Notes under the pieces: generated by a model
The model's input: only the letters and a program-made list of their open reading frames with translations
Told to the model about the DNA's origin: nothing
Database searches by the model: none
Shown here: one piece after another, positions 25,931-34,715 of the stretch
Layout: every line of letters starts with the position of its first letter
How positions within the stretch are numbered: the stretch's first letter is position 1
Program-made: the position numbers and the translations under genes
NCBI GenBank assembly: GCA_017546245.1
Contig: JAFYXI010000003.1
Coordinates: 1-64,000 of the forward strand
Source of the DNA: Clostridia bacterium
GTDB lineage: Bacteria > Bacillota > Clostridia > UBA1381 > UBA9506
Reading direction: 5' to 3'
Length of the DNA stretch: 64,000 bases

Positions 25931-26974
25931 ATGTTTATATATATAAAGCGAAAAACTGCGTTCAGCATTTGTATTATTCTCTCTGCTTCGTTGCTTTTAT
26001 GCGCTTTAATCCCCTATGCAACGGTTGTTAATGCTCCGGATGGTGCGGAAAACAAAAACGAATATATTAAATGGGTTGATTTTTCTGTTCCTTACGAGGC
26101 GCTTTCTGACAGCTTAGATGCAGATATAAAATCACACAACGAAAAAGTGCATTATAACTGGATAGAGCTTTTGGCATATTTGGCCTCCAAATACGGCGGC
26201 AACTGGAGCAGATATAAAAAAAGTGACCTTTTAAAGCTTGCAGAAGAGCTAAAATCGGGCAAAGATATGAGCGAGCTTTCAAAAAACATGGCAAATTACG
26301 ATTATTTTTTTGAGGCATACAGCGCTGTTTTGGGTGGATTTGTAGGCGAATATGAAATTGAAGCACCGGATAAGGAAATTCCTGAAAAAACAGCTATGGT
26401 TAAAAAATACGGTTTAAAGGCATTTTCGCCTGTTGCGCGCGGATATTCTTACAATCATTATGATGATTTTGGCTCTTCACGCTCTTACGGCTATCGTCGC
26501 AAGCATTTGGGTCACGATTTGATGGGAGGTGTAGGAACGCCGATTATAGCCATCGAATCAGGCATTGTCGAATGTGTCGGCTGGAATCAGTACGGCGGTT
26601 GGCGGATAGGCATTCGCAGCTTTGATTCTAAACGGTATTACTATTATGCACATTTGCGCAAAGACCACCCATATAATGATATATACGAGGGCAAAGTTGT
26701 AGCCGCAGGCGATGTTATAGGATATTTGGGTATGACAGGATATAGCACAAAAGAAAACGTAAATAACATTAACACCCCTCACCTGCACTATGGAGTTCAG
26801 CTTATTTTTGACGAACGACAAAAAGACAGCACAAACGAAATATGGATTGACCTTTATGCAATAACTAAATTACTTGAAAAAAATAAATCCGCAGTCGTAA
26901 AAGACGCGGATAAAAATGAATATTTCAGAAAATATAAGTTTGACGAGCCGATTTTACATAATTTTAAAAGTTAG
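25931..26974 (+). CDS. Secreted or membrane-anchored M23-family peptidase
   Basis: The 347-aa protein has an N-terminal hydrophobic segment (about residues 10-35) acting as signal or anchor. It has a helical middle region with LLAYLASKYGGNWSRY, and a C-terminal LytM/M23 domain (about 195-310). The zinc ligands are seen in RKHLGHDLMG (His and Asp) and in TPHLHYGVQL (His-x-His), with HLRKDHPY between them. M23 enzymes usually cleave peptidoglycan peptide bonds. I chose the ATG at 25931, with AAAAGGAG upstream. It is divergent from rplS and convergent with lgt. Its precise role, whether cell division, sporulation or remodelling, is unknown. Confidence 0.9.
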   Translation: MFIYIKRKTAFSICIILSASLLLCALIPYATVVNAPDGAENKNEYIKWVDFSVPYEALSDSLDADIKSHNEKVHYNWIELLAYLASKYGGNWSRYKKSDLLKLAEELKSGKDMSELSKNMANYDYFFEAYSAVLGGFVGEYEIEAPDKEIPEKTAMVKKYGLKAFSPVARGYSYNHYDDFGSSRSYGYRRKHLGHDLMGGVGTPIIAIESGIVECVGWNQYGGWRIGIRSFDSKRYYYYAHLRKDHPYNDIYEGKVVAAGDVIGYLGMTGYSTKENVNNINTPHLHYGVQLIFDERQKDSTNEIWIDLYAITKLLEKNKSAVVKDADKNEYFRKYKFDEPILHNFKS

Positions 26975-26984
26975 GTTTGTAAAT

Positions 26985-27084
26985 GGGGCTGTCTTGATAA
27001 TCATTTTTTATAAATATTTATGCACGAAATATTGTAGGGAACGCATTAATGCGTTCCGCGGAATGGATAAATCCATTCCCTACA
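26985..27084. repeat. Copy 2 of the 98-bp repeat, lacking the matching right end
   Basis: Bases 26987-27084 are identical to 10749-10846, including the GGCTGTCTTGATAATCA left end and both core hairpins. After CCCTACA the sequence departs from copy 1, so the right terminal inverted repeat is missing here. It lies between the convergent M23 peptidase and lgt genes. Confidence 0.9.
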
Positions 27085-27102
27085 TTTAAACCTGTTTTGC
27101 AG

Positions 27103-27154
27103 GGACAGATGACCGCATCTGTCCGTTTTTTCGGGTCGATGTAGGCGTCGACCC
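27103..27154. repeat. Two further small hairpins abutting repeat copy 2
   Basis: GGACAGATG (27103-27111) pairs with CATCTGTCC (27116-27124), and GGGTCGA (27133-27139) pairs with TCGACCC (27148-27154). They look like related modules of short intergenic palindromic repeats and continue the repeat cluster up to the lgt stop at 27168. Confidence 0.7.
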
Positions 27155-27167
27155 CTATATTAAAATA

Positions 27168-27962
27168 TTAATTAATTACTTTGCCCTTATTCCTCTTCCT
27201 CAAATAAACAACCATACCTACCCCGACAAGCACACAAACACCTGCCAAGAGCTGTGATATACGAACAGGGCCGAGCATTAAGCTATCGAGTCTTAGACCC
27301 TCTATCCACAGTCTGCCAAGACCGTAGCCTGCTAAATACGCAAAAAAGATTTCGCCGTCTGTTTTCTGTTTTTTTCTGTACCATAAAAGCACTAAAAACA
27401 CCGCTATGTTCCAAAGCGACTCATATAAAAAGGTAGGATGCACAAAAACACCTAAATCTACAAGCTCCATTCTCCACGGAAGAGTTGTTTCTGCCCCATA
27501 AGCTTCGGCATTTACAAAGTTCCCCCATCTGCCGACTGCCTGACCTATTAAAAGACCGAATCCGCCTAAATCTGCAATTTTTAAAAAGCTTATTTTTTTA
27601 ACCTTGCAATAAATTGCGGTAGATGTCACAGCACCGATAACTGCACCGTATATTGCAATACCACCCTCCCATATTTTAAATATGTCGGACAGATTGTTTT
27701 TATAGCTGTCCCAGCTGAAAATAACGTAATAAAGTCTGGCGCAGATAATTGCTGACGGCAAGCCGTAAATTATAACATCTAAAACAGTATCTTGCGAAAT
27801 GTCACGCTTTTTGCCCTCGTGCGATGCAAATAAATATGCCAGAACAATACCTAAAGCGATTATTATGCCGTACCAATGGATATCAAAACCAAAAATAGTT
27901 ATTGTTGTTTTAATATTCATTATACCTATTCCAAGACCGGGAAACGCTATTTTATTTATCAT
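27168..27962 (-). CDS. lgt: Prolipoprotein diacylglyceryl transferase
   Basis: Lgt moves a diacylglyceryl group from phosphatidylglycerol to the lipobox Cys of prolipoproteins in the membrane. The 264-aa protein has about seven membrane helices. The family motifs IHWYGIIIALGI, EGGIAIYGAVIGA and GQAVGRWGNFVNAEAYG carry the conserved Tyr, His-equivalent, Arg and Asn residues. HPTFLYESLWN and GRLWIEGLRLDSL follow. The start at 27962 keeps a short N-terminal segment (FPGLGIGI) seen in clostridial Lgt. An ATG at 27920 is an alternative. It is separated from the M16 genes by a terminator. Confidence 0.96.
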   Translation of the reverse strand: MINKIAFPGLGIGIMNIKTTITIFGFDIHWYGIIIALGIVLAYLFASHEGKKRDISQDTVLDVIIYGLPSAIICARLYYVIFSWDSYKNNLSDIFKIWEGGIAIYGAVIGAVTSTAIYCKVKKISFLKIADLGGFGLLIGQAVGRWGNFVNAEAYGAETTLPWRMELVDLGVFVHPTFLYESLWNIAVFLVLLWYRKKQKTDGEIFFAYLAGYGLGRLWIEGLRLDSLMLGPVRISQLLAGVCVLVGVGMVVYLRKRNKGKVIN

Positions 27963-27989
27963 TTATGTAACACCGCCTTTTTAAAATTA

Positions 27990-28017
27990 CCGTTTCGGCA
28001 CAAACGCACCGAAACGG
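27990..28017 (-). terminator. Terminator after the M16 peptidase pair
   Basis: CCGTTTCGG (27990-27998) and CCGAAACGG (28009-28017) pair around a 10-base loop. On the minus strand an AT-rich TAATTTT tail follows. Confidence 0.75.
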
Positions 28018-28025
28018 CAGAATGC

Positions 28026-29315
28026 TTATACCGGCTCTACAACCGAGAGCACCGAAAGCTCGGGTTTAAACTGTTCTTTAAATCTTTTGTTTACGTCATC
28101 CGGGCTTATGGTATCAATAACATCTACAAAGTCAAAAACACCGATATTATTAAAAATATTAGACATAAATCCGTGCGCCACAGCATTTATGTTGTTAAAC
28201 TGCTTGATGTATTGACCCCAGATTGAACGTTTTATTCTTTCGAAGTCTTCTTTTGATATACCTTTATTTACAGCGTCTTTTAAATAATCCAAAACGACTT
28301 TCTTTACCTCGGCAAGATTATTGCTTTCACCACTCAACATTGTAAAGCCATAGTCCTTTTCACTTTCGACCTCCACACCTAATTCGCCCAAGATATATCC
28401 GCCGTCATAAAGCTTGCTATAAAGCTCACCCGACTTACCAAATATTGCTCTTGCAATAATCGAAAGCTCTATGCTTTTCTTTAAAAGAGCCTTTCCGTCG
28501 TATCCGCAGTCGGTATCTTTAAAGCCGAACATAAACATCGGAACAGACACACTAAGCTTTTGAGTTATATCTGAGCGCAAAACCTCCGGCTTTTCGTTTC
28601 CGTAATCTCTTACAATTTCTTCTGTAAACGGCTCTGTTTCGGTAATATGTTCTTCTACACAATCAGCTACTGCCTTGGGCGATACATCACCAATAACAAA
28701 CAAAACCATATTCGAAAGATTATAAAATGTGTTATAGCACTGATAAAGTGTGTCTTTGGTGATTTTTGAAATCGACTCGACCGTTCCTGCAATATCACGG
28801 TTTACGGGATGCTCGGCATACATTGACGAAAGAAAATTCATCATCAAGCGCCAGTCAGGGTCGTCGTCATACATTCCGATTTCCTGACCGATTATACCCT
28901 GCTCTTTTTCAACGTTTTCATCTGTAAAATAAGGCTGACGCACAAAATCGAGCAATATGCCGAGGTTTTCTATAATATCCTGCGTACTTTCAAATAAATA
29001 CGCAGTAAGATTAAAGCTCGTGTAGGCATTTGCATTTGCGCCGTGACGGGCATAGCTTTCGAACACATTTCCGCCGTCAGGCTGTTCAAACAATTTATGC
29101 TCTAAAAAATGTGCAATGCCGTCAGGAATTTCGGTATATTCTTTCTGACCCGGTGTTATAAATTTTCTGTCAATCGAGCCAAAGTGTGTGCCGAAAACTG
29201 CATAGCTTTTGCTGTATCCCTCTTTTGGCATAATATAGACAGACAAGCCGCTTTTATGTTTAGAAAAGTACAAGGTTTCTTTAACTGTATCATTATAAAT
29301 CTTTTCAAGCTTCAT
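28026..29315 (-). CDS. M16-family zinc peptidase, catalytic subunit (YmfH-like)
   Basis: The 429-aa protein has the inverted zinc motif His-x-x-Glu-His in GIAHFLEHKLFEQ near residue 67 and a downstream Glu in the ENVEKEQGIIGQEIGMYDD region, so it should be catalytic. M16 proteins act as two-half clamshells. The adjacent gene supplies the second half. YmfF/YmfH pairs are widely conserved in Firmicutes, and in some species their neighbours make or process small peptides, but no such gene is seen here. Its start overlaps the stop of the partner by one base, so the pair is translated together. Confidence 0.9.
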   Translation of the reverse strand: MKLEKIYNDTVKETLYFSKHKSGLSVYIMPKEGYSKSYAVFGTHFGSIDRKFITPGQKEYTEIPDGIAHFLEHKLFEQPDGGNVFESYARHGANANAYTSFNLTAYLFESTQDIIENLGILLDFVRQPYFTDENVEKEQGIIGQEIGMYDDDPDWRLMMNFLSSMYAEHPVNRDIAGTVESISKITKDTLYQCYNTFYNLSNMVLFVIGDVSPKAVADCVEEHITETEPFTEEIVRDYGNEKPEVLRSDITQKLSVSVPMFMFGFKDTDCGYDGKALLKKSIELSIIARAIFGKSGELYSKLYDGGYILGELGVEVESEKDYGFTMLSGESNNLAEVKKVVLDYLKDAVNKGISKEDFERIKRSIWGQYIKQFNNINAVAHGFMSNIFNNIGVFDFVDVIDTISPDDVNKRFKEQFKPELSVLSVVEPV

Positions 29316-30592
29316 TATTTACCCTCCTTGCCTGTTAAGAAATATACCATTTCAGGCTTTATGTGTTTTGCAACACGGACAACATCATCAACTGTTACCT
29401 TTTCAATCAGCTTAATATGGTCTTCTAAGCTTAATGATGTTCCGCTTAATGCCTGACCAAGATAGTAATCCTCTAAATATCCTATATCGTCGCCCAATGC
29501 TCTTAACGCATTTATAATACTTTTCATTGTTGCATCAAACTCATAGTCTGAAATCTTGCCGTTTTTAATATCTTCAAGCTGAACATTAATTTCGTCTAAC
29601 GCCTTTTGCTTGTTTGCAATTTCAATACCTGATGATACAACCATCATACCCTTATATCTGTCGAGTCTTGATGCGGCATAATATGCTAAGCTAAGCTTTT
29701 CGCGAACGTTATTAAACAGCTTTGAGTGTGCTCCGCTGCCTAAAATGCCGTTATATACCATAAGTGCAGGATAGTCGGCATCGGTCGGCATTATACCTGT
29801 TGAATAGCCAACGCAAAGCTTTGCCTGAGTAACATCAAAGGCTTCAACAATCTCTGTTTCTGTTTCAGCAGGCTTGTGTATTTCAGCCTTCGGAAGCTCT
29901 GTTTTGGTAAGGGTAATGTTTGAAAACTTATCTTTTACCACGTTTATTATGTTTTCTATATCCACATCACCTGTGACAAATACATCAACAGGACCTTCTG
30001 ACATAACTTTTTCATAATGTGAATATAAAGATTCGGCAGTTATTTTATCTATGCTTTCTTTGTCGCCAAGCTCGTGCACTCCGTACGGCTCGTCTTTACA
30101 CATAAGCTCGATTAAACGCCATGTTGCATATGCGCGTTTGTCGTTAATTACTGCATCAATATCATTTTTAAGATTAACCTTTTCCTGCTCTACATATTCT
30201 GCTTTAAATGCTCCATCAGCTACGAGCGGATTTAATATCATTTCAAACAAAAGGTCTAATGCACCTGTAAATGCGGTTTCGCCTTCGGGTAAAAATCTTT
30301 CGTTAACTGCGCTGATTGAAAAGGATAAAATCTGGTCTTCGCCCTTTCTGCGCACATCTACATCGAAATATGCTCCGTAAAGCTCCTGACGCAGTTTCAT
30401 AACAGATGCCTGGTCAGGATATTTCGCACAACCTCTGCGCATAACATCTGCTAAAAGTGCGTTAAAAGATGCCTCTTCTTTTTTTAATGCGCGATGAAAA
30501 TTAACACTCATCGCCGCAGTTTTAAACTTTTTTGCAGGAATATAGAAAAGCCTTATTCCGTGCTTTATATCATAGCTTTTTAAGTTTTCCAT
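29315..30592 (-). CDS. M16-family peptidase-like protein, non-catalytic partner (YmfF-like)
   Basis: The 425-aa protein has the M16 fold, but where the zinc motif should be it reads ASFNALLADVMRRGC, so it lacks His-x-x-Glu-His and is not catalytic by itself. A second domain begins near residue 190, and the family motif GSGAHSKLFNNVREKLSLAYYAASR lies in it, carrying the Arg-Tyr pair that completes the partner's active site. I chose the ATG at 30592, which has GGAGGGAC upstream. An ATG at 30628 has none. It is translated just before the catalytic half. Confidence 0.9.
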   Translation of the reverse strand: MENLKSYDIKHGIRLFYIPAKKFKTAAMSVNFHRALKKEEASFNALLADVMRRGCAKYPDQASVMKLRQELYGAYFDVDVRRKGEDQILSFSISAVNERFLPEGETAFTGALDLLFEMILNPLVADGAFKAEYVEQEKVNLKNDIDAVINDKRAYATWRLIELMCKDEPYGVHELGDKESIDKITAESLYSHYEKVMSEGPVDVFVTGDVDIENIINVVKDKFSNITLTKTELPKAEIHKPAETETEIVEAFDVTQAKLCVGYSTGIMPTDADYPALMVYNGILGSGAHSKLFNNVREKLSLAYYAASRLDRYKGMMVVSSGIEIANKQKALDEINVQLEDIKNGKISDYEFDATMKSIINALRALGDDIGYLEDYYLGQALSGTSLSLEDHIKLIEKVTVDDVVRVAKHIKPEMVYFLTGKEGK

Positions 30593-30642
30593 TTTGTCCC
30601 TCCAGGTTTTTATGTTTATTCTATCCAAAATAATACATTTTA

Positions 30643-31497
30643 TTACTCTTTGATTGTCTGGGCATATATCTCTCTTCGGCTTACCCCTCTGTCCTGCGCC
30701 ACACGTTTCATTGCCTCTTTTTTATCCATTCCGCTTTTTATGTAAAACTCTAAATGCTCTAATACATCTAAAGAATTAAGCGCATTTTCATCTTGTACTG
30801 TTTCAGGCAATGCGCCCTCTATAACAAGCACATACTCACCCTTCGGCTCTGTTTCGTCATAGTATTTAACTGCCTCTTCTAAGGTCATAGGCAAAATTTG
30901 TTCATACTTTTTAGTAAGCTCTCTTGCTATGGTTATTTTGCGGTTACCAAAGCTTTCTAACATATCGCCAAGCGTTCTTTTAAGCTTGTGCGGTGCTTCG
31001 TAAAATATAAGTGTATAGGGACTTTGCTTTACACTATTCAAATGTTCCTGACGGCTTTTTTTGTTTACGCTTAAAAACCCCTCAAAAGAAAACCTTGATG
31101 TTGAAAGCCCTGAACAGATAAGTGCATTTATGCCTGCAACCGCACCGGGAACCGGTATAACTCTTACACCCTTTTCGTGACAGATACGCACCAAATCTTC
31201 GCCCGGGTCAGATATTGCAGGTGTTCCGGCATCCGAAATCAGCGCCGCAGTTTCGCCTTTTAAAATACGATCGATTATGTATTCGCCTTTTTGGCGGATA
31301 TTATGCTCAAAATAGCTTGTCATCGGCTTTGTTATGCCTAAATGATTTAACAGCTTTAACGAATGTCTTGTATCTTCAGCCGCTATAAAATCGACTTCTT
31401 CTAACACCTTTACAGCTCTGTATGTAATATCATCCAAGTTACCAATTGGTGTTGCAACTAAATATAACACACCCGGCTGTTTGTTTTCTGTTGTCAT
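30643..31497 (-). CDS. rsmI: 16S rRNA (cytidine-1402-2'-O)-methyltransferase
   Basis: RsmI methylates C1402 of 16S rRNA at the ribosomal P site, using S-adenosylmethionine. The 284-aa tetrapyrrole-methylase-fold protein begins GVLYLVATPIGNLDDIT and has AAEDTRHSLKLLNHL, ALISDAGTPAISDPG and VIPVPGAVAGINALICSGL, all signatures. The C-terminal helix region (about 240-284) is complete. An AAAGGAG site precedes the ATG. Its start is 4 bases after the stop of the upstream tRNA-type methyltransferase, so it belongs to the recR-to-rsmI gene string. Confidence 0.96.
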   Translation of the reverse strand: MTTENKQPGVLYLVATPIGNLDDITYRAVKVLEEVDFIAAEDTRHSLKLLNHLGITKPMTSYFEHNIRQKGEYIIDRILKGETAALISDAGTPAISDPGEDLVRICHEKGVRVIPVPGAVAGINALICSGLSTSRFSFEGFLSVNKKSRQEHLNSVKQSPYTLIFYEAPHKLKRTLGDMLESFGNRKITIARELTKKYEQILPMTLEEAVKYYDETEPKGEYVLVIEGALPETVQDENALNSLDVLEHLEFYIKSGMDKKEAMKRVAQDRGVSRREIYAQTIKE

Positions 31498-31501
31498 AAA
31501 T

Positions 31502-32212
31502 TTACTCCTTTGTTGGCTCTTTAACGTTTTTAACCGTTATGGGTTCTAAAATTTTTATTCCGCTGTTTCTTCCCTTTTGCCCCTCAATTAAAATCAACGA
31601 TGGCGGCGCACTTACATCAGAATGTACAAACTGCAATCTTTTTGGCTCTAAGCGATATTGCTTCATGAAAAACATTATGTCTGCTAAACGTTCGGGACGA
31701 TGCACCATATAAAATCTGCCGCCTGTTTTTAATAAATATGCCGCATTTTTTATTACATCTTCTAAAGTACAGCATACCTCGTGTCTTGATACTGTTTTTG
31801 CATCGTTTATGTTCTGTTTGCCCGTATTACACTTCATATATGGCGGATTACAGGTAATAACATCTATGCTTTCTGCCCCAAAAAGCTCCTTACTTTTTCT
31901 TAAATCTGCGCAAATCACTTTTATTTTTGACTCTAAGTCATTTAAAAGCATACTGCGCTGTGCCATATCTGCAACTTCGGGCTGAATCTCGAGAGCAGTC
32001 ATATCTGCACATTTTGTACTGATTGACAAAAGCAAGGGAACAATGCCAGTTCCGGTACAAAAATCTACAAGCTTGTCCGTTGGCTTTACAGTTGTAAAAT
32101 TTGCAAGCATTACAGCATCTGTCCCGTAACAAAAACCGTTCGGATTCTGAATAACCCTTATGCCGCTGCCTAAATCCTCAATGCGTTCTTCGTTTTTTAT
32201 CCCGATTTTCAT
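31502..32212 (-). CDS. tRNA1(Val) A37 N6-methyltransferase-like SAM enzyme (YabB/TrmN6 family)
   Basis: This 236-aa class I methyltransferase has the NPNGFCYGTDAVMLANF N-terminal motif, the SAM-binding LVDFCTGTGIVPLLLS, the ALEIQPEVADMA acidic loop and the catalytic ITCNPPYMK (Asn-Pro-Pro-Tyr), which marks N6-adenine or related amino methylation. The family modifies A37 of tRNA-Val in enteric bacteria. In Firmicutes the substrate is less certain. The gene commonly sits beside rsmI, as here. The start lies 35 bases inside the end of the upstream P-loop/Asp23 gene, with GAGGTG as its ribosome binding site. Confidence 0.9.
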   Translation of the reverse strand: MKIGIKNEERIEDLGSGIRVIQNPNGFCYGTDAVMLANFTTVKPTDKLVDFCTGTGIVPLLLSISTKCADMTALEIQPEVADMAQRSMLLNDLESKIKVICADLRKSKELFGAESIDVITCNPPYMKCNTGKQNINDAKTVSRHEVCCTLEDVIKNAAYLLKTGGRFYMVHRPERLADIMFFMKQYRLEPKRLQFVHSDVSAPPSLILIEGQKGRNSGIKILEPITVKNVKEPTKE

Positions 32213-33029
32213 CGCACACCTCGATTGATTTTATAATAGCATCAACTTTAAGCACATTTATTGATGTAAAGTGCTCAATAGATTTTTTAACCGCTTTTTG
32301 CACATCCCGTGCAACATTCTCCATACGTCTTCCCAGGCTTACCGAAAACTCAATAGTTAAAGAAACACCCTCGGATCTTGATTGAGCTGTAGTTTTAAAA
32401 TACTGCGCTACACCCGGTATTTTTTCGGTTTCAATTTTAGCTAAGGATAAAATAACGTGATTTGAAATATGATATTCACCCAAGTAGCTGTATGTCGGTC
32501 TTACAACAGTTTTTTCGGTATGAAAAGTATCCTGCTGGTTTTTTCCGTACTTTAAGAATATCTTTATTTTATCAATAAAATATCCTGAAAAATCTTTTTT
32601 AATTTCAAATGTTGGAACAGGTATAACATGCTTTCCCTGCTCTCGTCTTACCCTTTGCGCCGTTGCAATTTCTTCAGGTGTTGCAACATCTTCAATGTGT
32701 ATATATCGGGATATTTCAGGAAGCTCTAAAGCATTTGCAATATGAGAAATCATTTTTATTGACGTTCCTAAAATAAGAATTTTATCTATTTCGTTTTTCC
32801 TTATTGCTTCTTTAACCTCTTTTATATGCTCTTCTTCTGTAAAGAGCGCACGTTTTACACTTGCAATCTTTGTTTTTTCACGTTTTGCTGATTTACCGGC
32901 TATAACACTTTTGGCATCGAGCAAAAGTCCGTCATCAATTATATATTTAATTTCATTTTGCTGTGCAACATATAACGAGCGATAGCTTTTACCTGTACCG
33001 GTTGTGCCTACAAATCCTATTGTCTGCAT
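32178..33029 (-). CDS. P-loop NTPase fused to an Asp23/Gls24-like domain
   Basis: I know of no assigned function. The 283-aa protein begins MQTIGFVGTTGTGKSYRSL, a Walker A motif (GTTGTGKS). An alpha/beta NTPase region continues to about residue 165, with KILILGTSIKM and IHIEDVATPEE. The rest (about 185-283) resembles Asp23/Gls24 envelope-stress proteins, with GEYHISNHVILSLAKIETEKIPGV followed by VSLTIEFSVSLGRRMENVARDVQKAV. Asp23 domains usually occur alone. A fused nucleotide-binding domain suggests NTP-controlled assembly. The ATG at 33029 follows AAGGGTG. It lies between recR and the methyltransferase. Confidence 0.75.
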   Translation of the reverse strand: MQTIGFVGTTGTGKSYRSLYVAQQNEIKYIIDDGLLLDAKSVIAGKSAKREKTKIASVKRALFTEEEHIKEVKEAIRKNEIDKILILGTSIKMISHIANALELPEISRYIHIEDVATPEEIATAQRVRREQGKHVIPVPTFEIKKDFSGYFIDKIKIFLKYGKNQQDTFHTEKTVVRPTYSYLGEYHISNHVILSLAKIETEKIPGVAQYFKTTAQSRSEGVSLTIEFSVSLGRRMENVARDVQKAVKKSIEHFTSINVLKVDAIIKSIEVCDENRDKKRRTH

Positions 33030-33044
33030 AATAATCACCCTTTT

Positions 33045-33638
33045 TTAAATTTCATGACGACCCTCTAATGCGCGAGTTAAGGTTACTTCATCGGCATACT
33101 CTAAATCTCCGCCAACAGGTATGCCGTGAGCTATTCGTGTAACTTTTACACCTAACGGATGTAAAAGTTTAGATACATACATCGCAGTTGCCTCACCCTC
33201 GATATTGGGATTGGTTGCCATTATGACTTCTTTTACATTTCCTTTAGAAATTCTGTCTAAAAGCTCTTTCATTTTTAAATCTTCAGGACCGATTCCATCC
33301 ATCGGAGAAATTGCACCATGAAGCACATGATAAACACCCTTATATTCACGCGTTTTTTCCATCGCCAGAATATCCTTAGGATTTTCAACAACGCAAATTA
33401 TACTGTGGTCACGTTTTTCACACGAGCATATCTCGCACGGAACACAGTCGGTAAGCGACTGACATTCGGGACAAAAGGTTATCTGGTCTTTTGCCGCTAA
33501 AAGCGCCTGCGAAAATCCCTGCACTTCTTCTCTGCTTATACGAAGAATATGATATGCCAACCGTTCTGCTGAGCGCTTGCCTATTCCGGGCATTTTTGCA
33601 AATTCTTCAATTAATCTTGCTATCGGCAATGCATACAT
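33045..33638 (-). CDS. recR: Recombination protein RecR
   Basis: RecR works with RecO and RecF to load RecA on gapped DNA. The 197-aa protein has the N-terminal helix-hairpin-helix [21 protein letters not shown], the four-cysteine zinc finger (about residues 57-72: [16 protein letters not shown]) and the Toprim domain with [16 protein letters not shown] and [17 protein letters not shown]. The C-terminal [21 protein letters not shown] is typical. The usual dnaX-ybaB neighbours are absent. It starts right after the MetH-like gene and uses the GAGGGGG at that gene's end as ribosome binding site. Confidence 0.97.
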   Translation of the reverse strand: MYALPIARLIEEFAKMPGIGKRSAERLAYHILRISREEVQGFSQALLAAKDQITFCPECQSLTDCVPCEICSCEKRDHSIICVVENPKDILAMEKTREYKGVYHVLHGAISPMDGIGPEDLKMKELLDRISKGNVKEVIMATNPNIEGEATAMYVSKLLHPLGVKVTRIAHGIPVGGDLEYADEVTLTRALEGRHEI

Positions 33639-33641
33639 TTC

Positions 33642-34703
33642 TTATTCCCCCTCGGGCAAAACCAATGCCCCATATTCTTTTGCGGCAATTTCGCCATATT
33701 CGTCTGACCTTACTGCCGGACGTCCCGGATAAAGCTTAACCGCAAGCTCTAATGCATCTAAATCTTTGCTTTTAAAGCAAACCGGCGGTGCTTTTGTTTC
33801 TATCAGCTTAGATATAAGACTTTCTGCTTCTTTTTCGTTTTCGATTGATATTTCAAGCATCTGCTTATTTTCACTTATCGCCTGATTTTTAAAATCGTAG
33901 AATAAGATTCCGCTAATACCGGTAATGGCTGATACGCTGTGAAAATCAGGCTTAAACGGCTCAATTTGCCACAAAGCTTTGCTTATCGCAGCAGTATATA
34001 CCGGACTGCCGTTTGCTGTTCCTGTAATAGTACATTTATTACCAACAAATTCGGGAATATAATCAGCAAAATCTTCAGGAGTCATAAATTCAGAAACTGT
34101 CGGAAGTGCAAAAAGCGGAACCGATGCAAACTCTTTCATTTGCGATAACACCTCTAATGTGTCATCGGCATTTGTGCCGCCAACAACACCTACAGCATTT
34201 ACCTCTAAAGCCTGAAGAGTTATAATGGCTTTGGCAGGGTCTATTTCATTTTCAAGCTTAATTTCATCATCAAATGCAAGACCTATGCAAATAGGTAACG
34301 GACACGCCTCTTTGGCTGCTAAAACAGCGCATTTTGCCTCGGTAAGATTTGTAAATCCGCCTAAAATTAAAAATGAAACGCCTGCATCATAGCATATTTT
34401 TGCGGCATTTAATATTTTGTTATAATACTCATTATAAGTATTCTTTCCGCCATAAAGCGTAAGTCCGCCCTCTACCGGCGAAATACAGCAGGTTGTAAAT
34501 GCAACCTCACCGGCTGCTTCTACTACCTGTTTTAGTGTGTCTTCGAAACTTTCGCAAACATTAAAATCAGGCGCAAACAATACGTTTGCGCCGCGCTCGG
34601 TTTCATCTGAGTAAAATTCGGATAAATTTTCATTATTTGTCGCTCTTGAAGAAAGCAGAAGAATGTTTGAGTCTAAAATTCTTTTTAACTGTTCTTTTGT
34701 CAT
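33642..34703 (-). CDS. Degenerate MetH-like protein (homocysteine S-methyltransferase fold without zinc ligands)
   Basis: The 353-aa protein resembles the N-terminal half of cobalamin-dependent methionine synthase: a barrel with FAPDFNVCESFEDTLKQVV, YNKILNAAKICYDAGVSFLILGGFTNLTEA and LQALEVNAVGVVGGTNADD. A short tail with AVKLYPGRPAVRSDEYGEIAAKEYGALVL recalls the start of the pterin-binding domain. In active enzymes, zinc is held by a Cys in the GxNC motif and a Cys-Cys pair in GGCCGT. Here those positions read VGGTN and TITGTANG. It is therefore unlikely to be a normal homocysteine methyltransferase. GGAGG precedes the ATG. The function is unknown. Confidence 0.65.
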   Translation of the reverse strand: MTKEQLKRILDSNILLLSSRATNNENLSEFYSDETERGANVLFAPDFNVCESFEDTLKQVVEAAGEVAFTTCCISPVEGGLTLYGGKNTYNEYYNKILNAAKICYDAGVSFLILGGFTNLTEAKCAVLAAKEACPLPICIGLAFDDEIKLENEIDPAKAIITLQALEVNAVGVVGGTNADDTLEVLSQMKEFASVPLFALPTVSEFMTPEDFADYIPEFVGNKCTITGTANGSPVYTAAISKALWQIEPFKPDFHSVSAITGISGILFYDFKNQAISENKQMLEISIENEKEAESLISKLIETKAPPVCFKSKDLDALELAVKLYPGRPAVRSDEYGEIAAKEYGALVLPEGE

Positions 34704-34715
34704 ATTTTCCTCCGA

